From Croceibacterium selenioxidans (GTDB lineage: Bacteria > Pseudomonadota > Alphaproteobacteria > Sphingomonadales > Sphingomonadaceae): a stretch of DNA of 64,000 nucleotides. The notes under the pieces were generated by a model. It worked only from the letters and a program-made list of their open reading frames with translations, was not told the DNA's origin and made no database searches. The DNA is taken from the NCBI RefSeq assembly GCF_018599195.1, contig NZ_JAHFVK010000001.1, positions 868,001-932,000 on the forward strand. Direction: 5' to 3'. Position 1 is the stretch's first letter; each line of letters begins with the position of its first letter. The position numbers and the translations under genes were made by a program. Positions 62,478 through 64,000 of the stretch are shown here, one piece after another.

Positions 62478-62948
62478 TTAGAGCGCGGTGCGGACGTGTT
62501 GCTGCGCGGCCTTCTCGCGGATGTCGTAGCCGAGCATCATTTTTGCCGTGTCGATGAGTCCGTAGTCCAGGTTCCAGATCTCGGCCTGGTCGAGGTCCAT
62601 CCGAAGCATTAGTAAGTCGGGATCGTCCTTGCCGCCGGGAAACCAGGCCTGGACGGCGGGGCTCCATTCAAGGTCGAAGCGGGCGGCGTCGGTTTCCTCG
62701 AAGAGGGTGCCGGAAAATCGGGCGAACAGGTCATGGCCTTTGCCGGTGAACGTTGCCGTGGCTTGGCCGCCATGGGCAAATGGGCCGCGTCGGCTGGTGA
62801 AGAACCAGATCGTGCTATGAGCCTCGCTGTCGAGCTGTGCCATCATCGGCACCGCGGTTTGGGGATCGCCATCGGTCTGCAGGAACACGAACGGACTATC
62901 AGCCAGCGTGGTCCAGAATTTGTGTTTGAGGGTCGTGGCCTTGTCCAT
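62478..62948 (-). CDS. pyridoxamine 5'-phosphate oxidase-fold protein (general stress type)
   Basis: This 156-residue protein has a split-barrel FMN-binding layout: KFWTTLADSPFVFLQTDGD near residue 10, AVPMMAQLDSEAHSTIWFFTSRRGPFA near residue 32, and GKGHDLFARFSGTLFEETDAARFDLEWSPAVQAWFPGGKDDPDLLMLRMDLDQAEIWN towards the end. It resembles the general stress protein 26 subgroup that binds flavin. ATG 62948 has GGAG 8 nt upstream; a longer frame runs antisense over imuA. The role is unproven. Confidence 0.85.
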   Translation of the reverse strand: MDKATTLKHKFWTTLADSPFVFLQTDGDPQTAVPMMAQLDSEAHSTIWFFTSRRGPFAHGGQATATFTGKGHDLFARFSGTLFEETDAARFDLEWSPAVQAWFPGGKDDPDLLMLRMDLDQAEIWNLDYGLIDTAKMMLGYDIREKAAQQHVRTAL

Positions 62949-63019
62949 GCGAGGTCTCCGCTTTTTTCGGATAACCCCGCAGGACTGGACGCAGTTCCGT
63001 TGCCATTCTCTCCGGATGG

Positions 63020-63034
63020 GAACATAAAGTGAAC
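63020..63034 (+). promoter_or_regulatory. LexA (SOS) box, GAAC-N7-GAAC
   Basis: GAAC at 63020-63023 and GAAC at 63031-63034 with seven bases between match the alphaproteobacterial LexA operator. It lies 17 bp before the imuA start, where LexA would block transcription. Confidence 0.85.
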
Positions 63035-63051
63035 ATTGGAGTCGATTCGCC

Positions 63052-63783
63052 GTGAACTTGTCAGCCTTCCCCACTGCCGCGCAGTTATCGCTGCCGGGCA
63101 AACAGGCTTCTCGGTGGAGCCCCGGTTTGCCCTGCGCTCCGCATAACGAGGTCTTTGCCAGTGCGGACGAAGGCAGCGGGGTGGCTGTGGCGCTTGCTTT
63201 GGCCCTCGACGGATTGCGCGGGCAGGGCGGCGATCGGCTTGGGGATCGCAGTCTGCTGTGGGTGCAGGACGCCACTTCCCTACGTCTCAATGGAAGGCCT
63301 TATCGTGCGGGTTTGCCGCCCGAGCTGCGCAACCGGGTTATCCATGTCCTCGCTCCCAAGCCGGAAGATGCGCTGTTCGCCCTGGAGGAAGGGATACGTT
63401 GCCGCGACATGGCCTGCGTGATCGGAGAGATAGCCGGCAACCCCAAGACGCTCGATTTCACCGCTTCACGGCGCCTGACGCTGGCGGCGGAGCGATACGG
63501 CGTTCGGTTGTTCCTGGTCCGCCACGATGCGAAGCGGGACCTGTCTTCGGCGCGGATGCGTTGGCAGGTTCGCTCAGCTGCTTCGCTGCCGCCAGGATGG
63601 AATACGGCCGCTCCCGGTACGCCCGCCTGGCATGCCGAGCTGTTCCGTGCCCGCACCCTTGCCACCGGAGAATGGATCTTGCGCGATGACGGAAAAGGTC
63701 TCGCCGCCGAACGCCCTTCCACCGCGCCGGATCATGGCGATCTGGCTGCCGCGGCTGGCGGTCGATCGCTGGCGGCATGCTGA
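63052..63783 (+). CDS. imuA: ImuA family protein (SOS mutagenesis)
   Basis: This 243-residue protein starts at GTG 63052. It has a RecA-like core: EVFASADEGSGVAVALALALDG near residue 33, LLWVQDATSLRLNGRPY near residue 65, and EGIRCRDMACVIGEIAGNPKTLDFTASRRLTLAAERYGVRLFLVRH near residue 115. ImuA works with ImuB and DnaE2 in error-prone lesion bypass. A LexA box lies just upstream. It overlaps imuB in another frame. Confidence 0.87.
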   Translation: MNLSAFPTAAQLSLPGKQASRWSPGLPCAPHNEVFASADEGSGVAVALALALDGLRGQGGDRLGDRSLLWVQDATSLRLNGRPYRAGLPPELRNRVIHVLAPKPEDALFALEEGIRCRDMACVIGEIAGNPKTLDFTASRRLTLAAERYGVRLFLVRHDAKRDLSSARMRWQVRSAASLPPGWNTAAPGTPAWHAELFRARTLATGEWILRDDGKGLAAERPSTAPDHGDLAAAAGGRSLAAC

Positions 63784-64000
63784 AGGTTGCGAGCGGGGGC
63801 AGGGTGCGGATGGCGAACCTTATGCACTGATCGCCGAAACCGCCCACGGGCTTCGTATCGAAGCGGTCAACGACGCGGGCCTCGCTGCCGGCGCACGGCC
63901 CGGAATGGCGGTAGCCGATGCGCGAGCCGTGTGCCCGGCGCTCAAGGTCGCACCTTCGGACCGCGCGGGCGACCTCGCGTTTCTCGAACGCCTGGCAGTC
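63686..64000 (+). CDS. imuB: ImuB, DNA polymerase Y family protein, partial
   Basis: The frame runs to the window end (105 codons). It begins MTEKVSPPNALPPRRIMAIW, then LPRLAVDRWRH, and continues with LRIEAVNDAGLAAGARPGMAVADARAVCPAL, the N-terminal pattern of ImuB. ImuB is a catalytically weak Y-family relative that links ImuA and DnaE2 to the sliding clamp. The start could be ATG 63686 or ATG 63734; it overlaps imuA by up to 98 nt. The rest of the gene and dnaE2 are expected to the right. Confidence 0.87.
   Translation, partial: MTEKVSPPNALPPRRIMAIWLPRLAVDRWRHAEGCERGQGADGEPYALIAETAHGLRIEAVNDAGLAAGARPGMAVADARAVCPALKVAPSDRAGDLAFLERLAV

Overview
The window reads as a chromosomal segment from an alphaproteobacterium of the order Sphingomonadales, most likely Erythrobacteraceae or a close relative such as Novosphingobium. 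The grounds are high GC with strong codon bias, a 6S RNA between zapA and fau, an alphaproteobacterial LexA box in front of imuA-imuB, the tkt-gap-pgk-fda-thiE-efp-suhB order, and an EpsB/PrsK/PrsR/PrsT block. The genus is inferred from gene content only. No rRNA, CRISPR array, intact insertion sequence, prophage or replication origin is visible.

Region 1 (1-6.8 kb): partial RNA pyrophosphohydrolase; KorAB 2-oxoacid:ferredoxin oxidoreductase; a GxxExxY-family gene bracketed by a near-perfect inverted repeat, which looks like a small mobile cassette; a membrane metal-dependent hydrolase; cyclopropane fatty acid synthase; a PilZ protein.

Region 2 (7-27 kb): an exopolysaccharide locus. It holds an O-antigen ligase/polymerase-type protein, a lipoprotein behind an 8-codon leader ORF, a methyltransferase, a Tat-exported beta-helix protein, a Wza-type lipoprotein, a Wzc-type BY-kinase, a membrane-anchored TPR-like protein, a small exported protein with five tandem tetrapeptides, a polyprenyl glycosylphosphotransferase, a nucleotide-sugar epimerase, a flippase, an ATP-grasp enzyme, an EpsG-type polymerase and three GT4 glycosyltransferases. 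The last five genes are almost continuous (one 1-nt gap, then ATGA overlaps). Part of it (about 21-24.8 kb) is clearly AT-richer than its surroundings, which suggests an exchanged serotype-like core.

Region 3 (27-48.5 kb): housekeeping. SDR and purF; a methyltransferase; tRNA-Pro(CGG); thyA; a branched-chain 2-oxoacid dehydrogenase operon (E1alpha, E1beta, E2, without E3); tRNA-Asp(GTC); fau-6S RNA-zapA; transketolase, GAPDH, MOSC protein and PGK; class I aldolase flanked by two paralogous lipoproteins; thiE; efp; an inositol monophosphatase; tRNA-Leu(CAA).

Region 4 (48.7-64 kb): a membrane diguanylate cyclase; the epsB-prsK-prsR-prsT block (initiating sugar transferase, histidine kinase, sigma-54 activator, TPR protein) typical of exosortase A/PEP-CTERM exopolysaccharide systems, although no exosortase is present here; a bile-acid:sodium symporter-family protein; a DUF475/TerC-like protein; panB; an amino acid permease with a strong terminator; a PPOX-fold stress protein; and the LexA-controlled mutagenesis genes imuA and imuB (the latter cut by the window end).

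Two initiating glycosylphosphotransferases (16988-18328 and 51087-52475), two polymerase/ligase-type proteins, a BY-kinase, PrsK/PrsR, a diguanylate cyclase and a PilZ protein together suggest a strain with layered control of surface polysaccharide.
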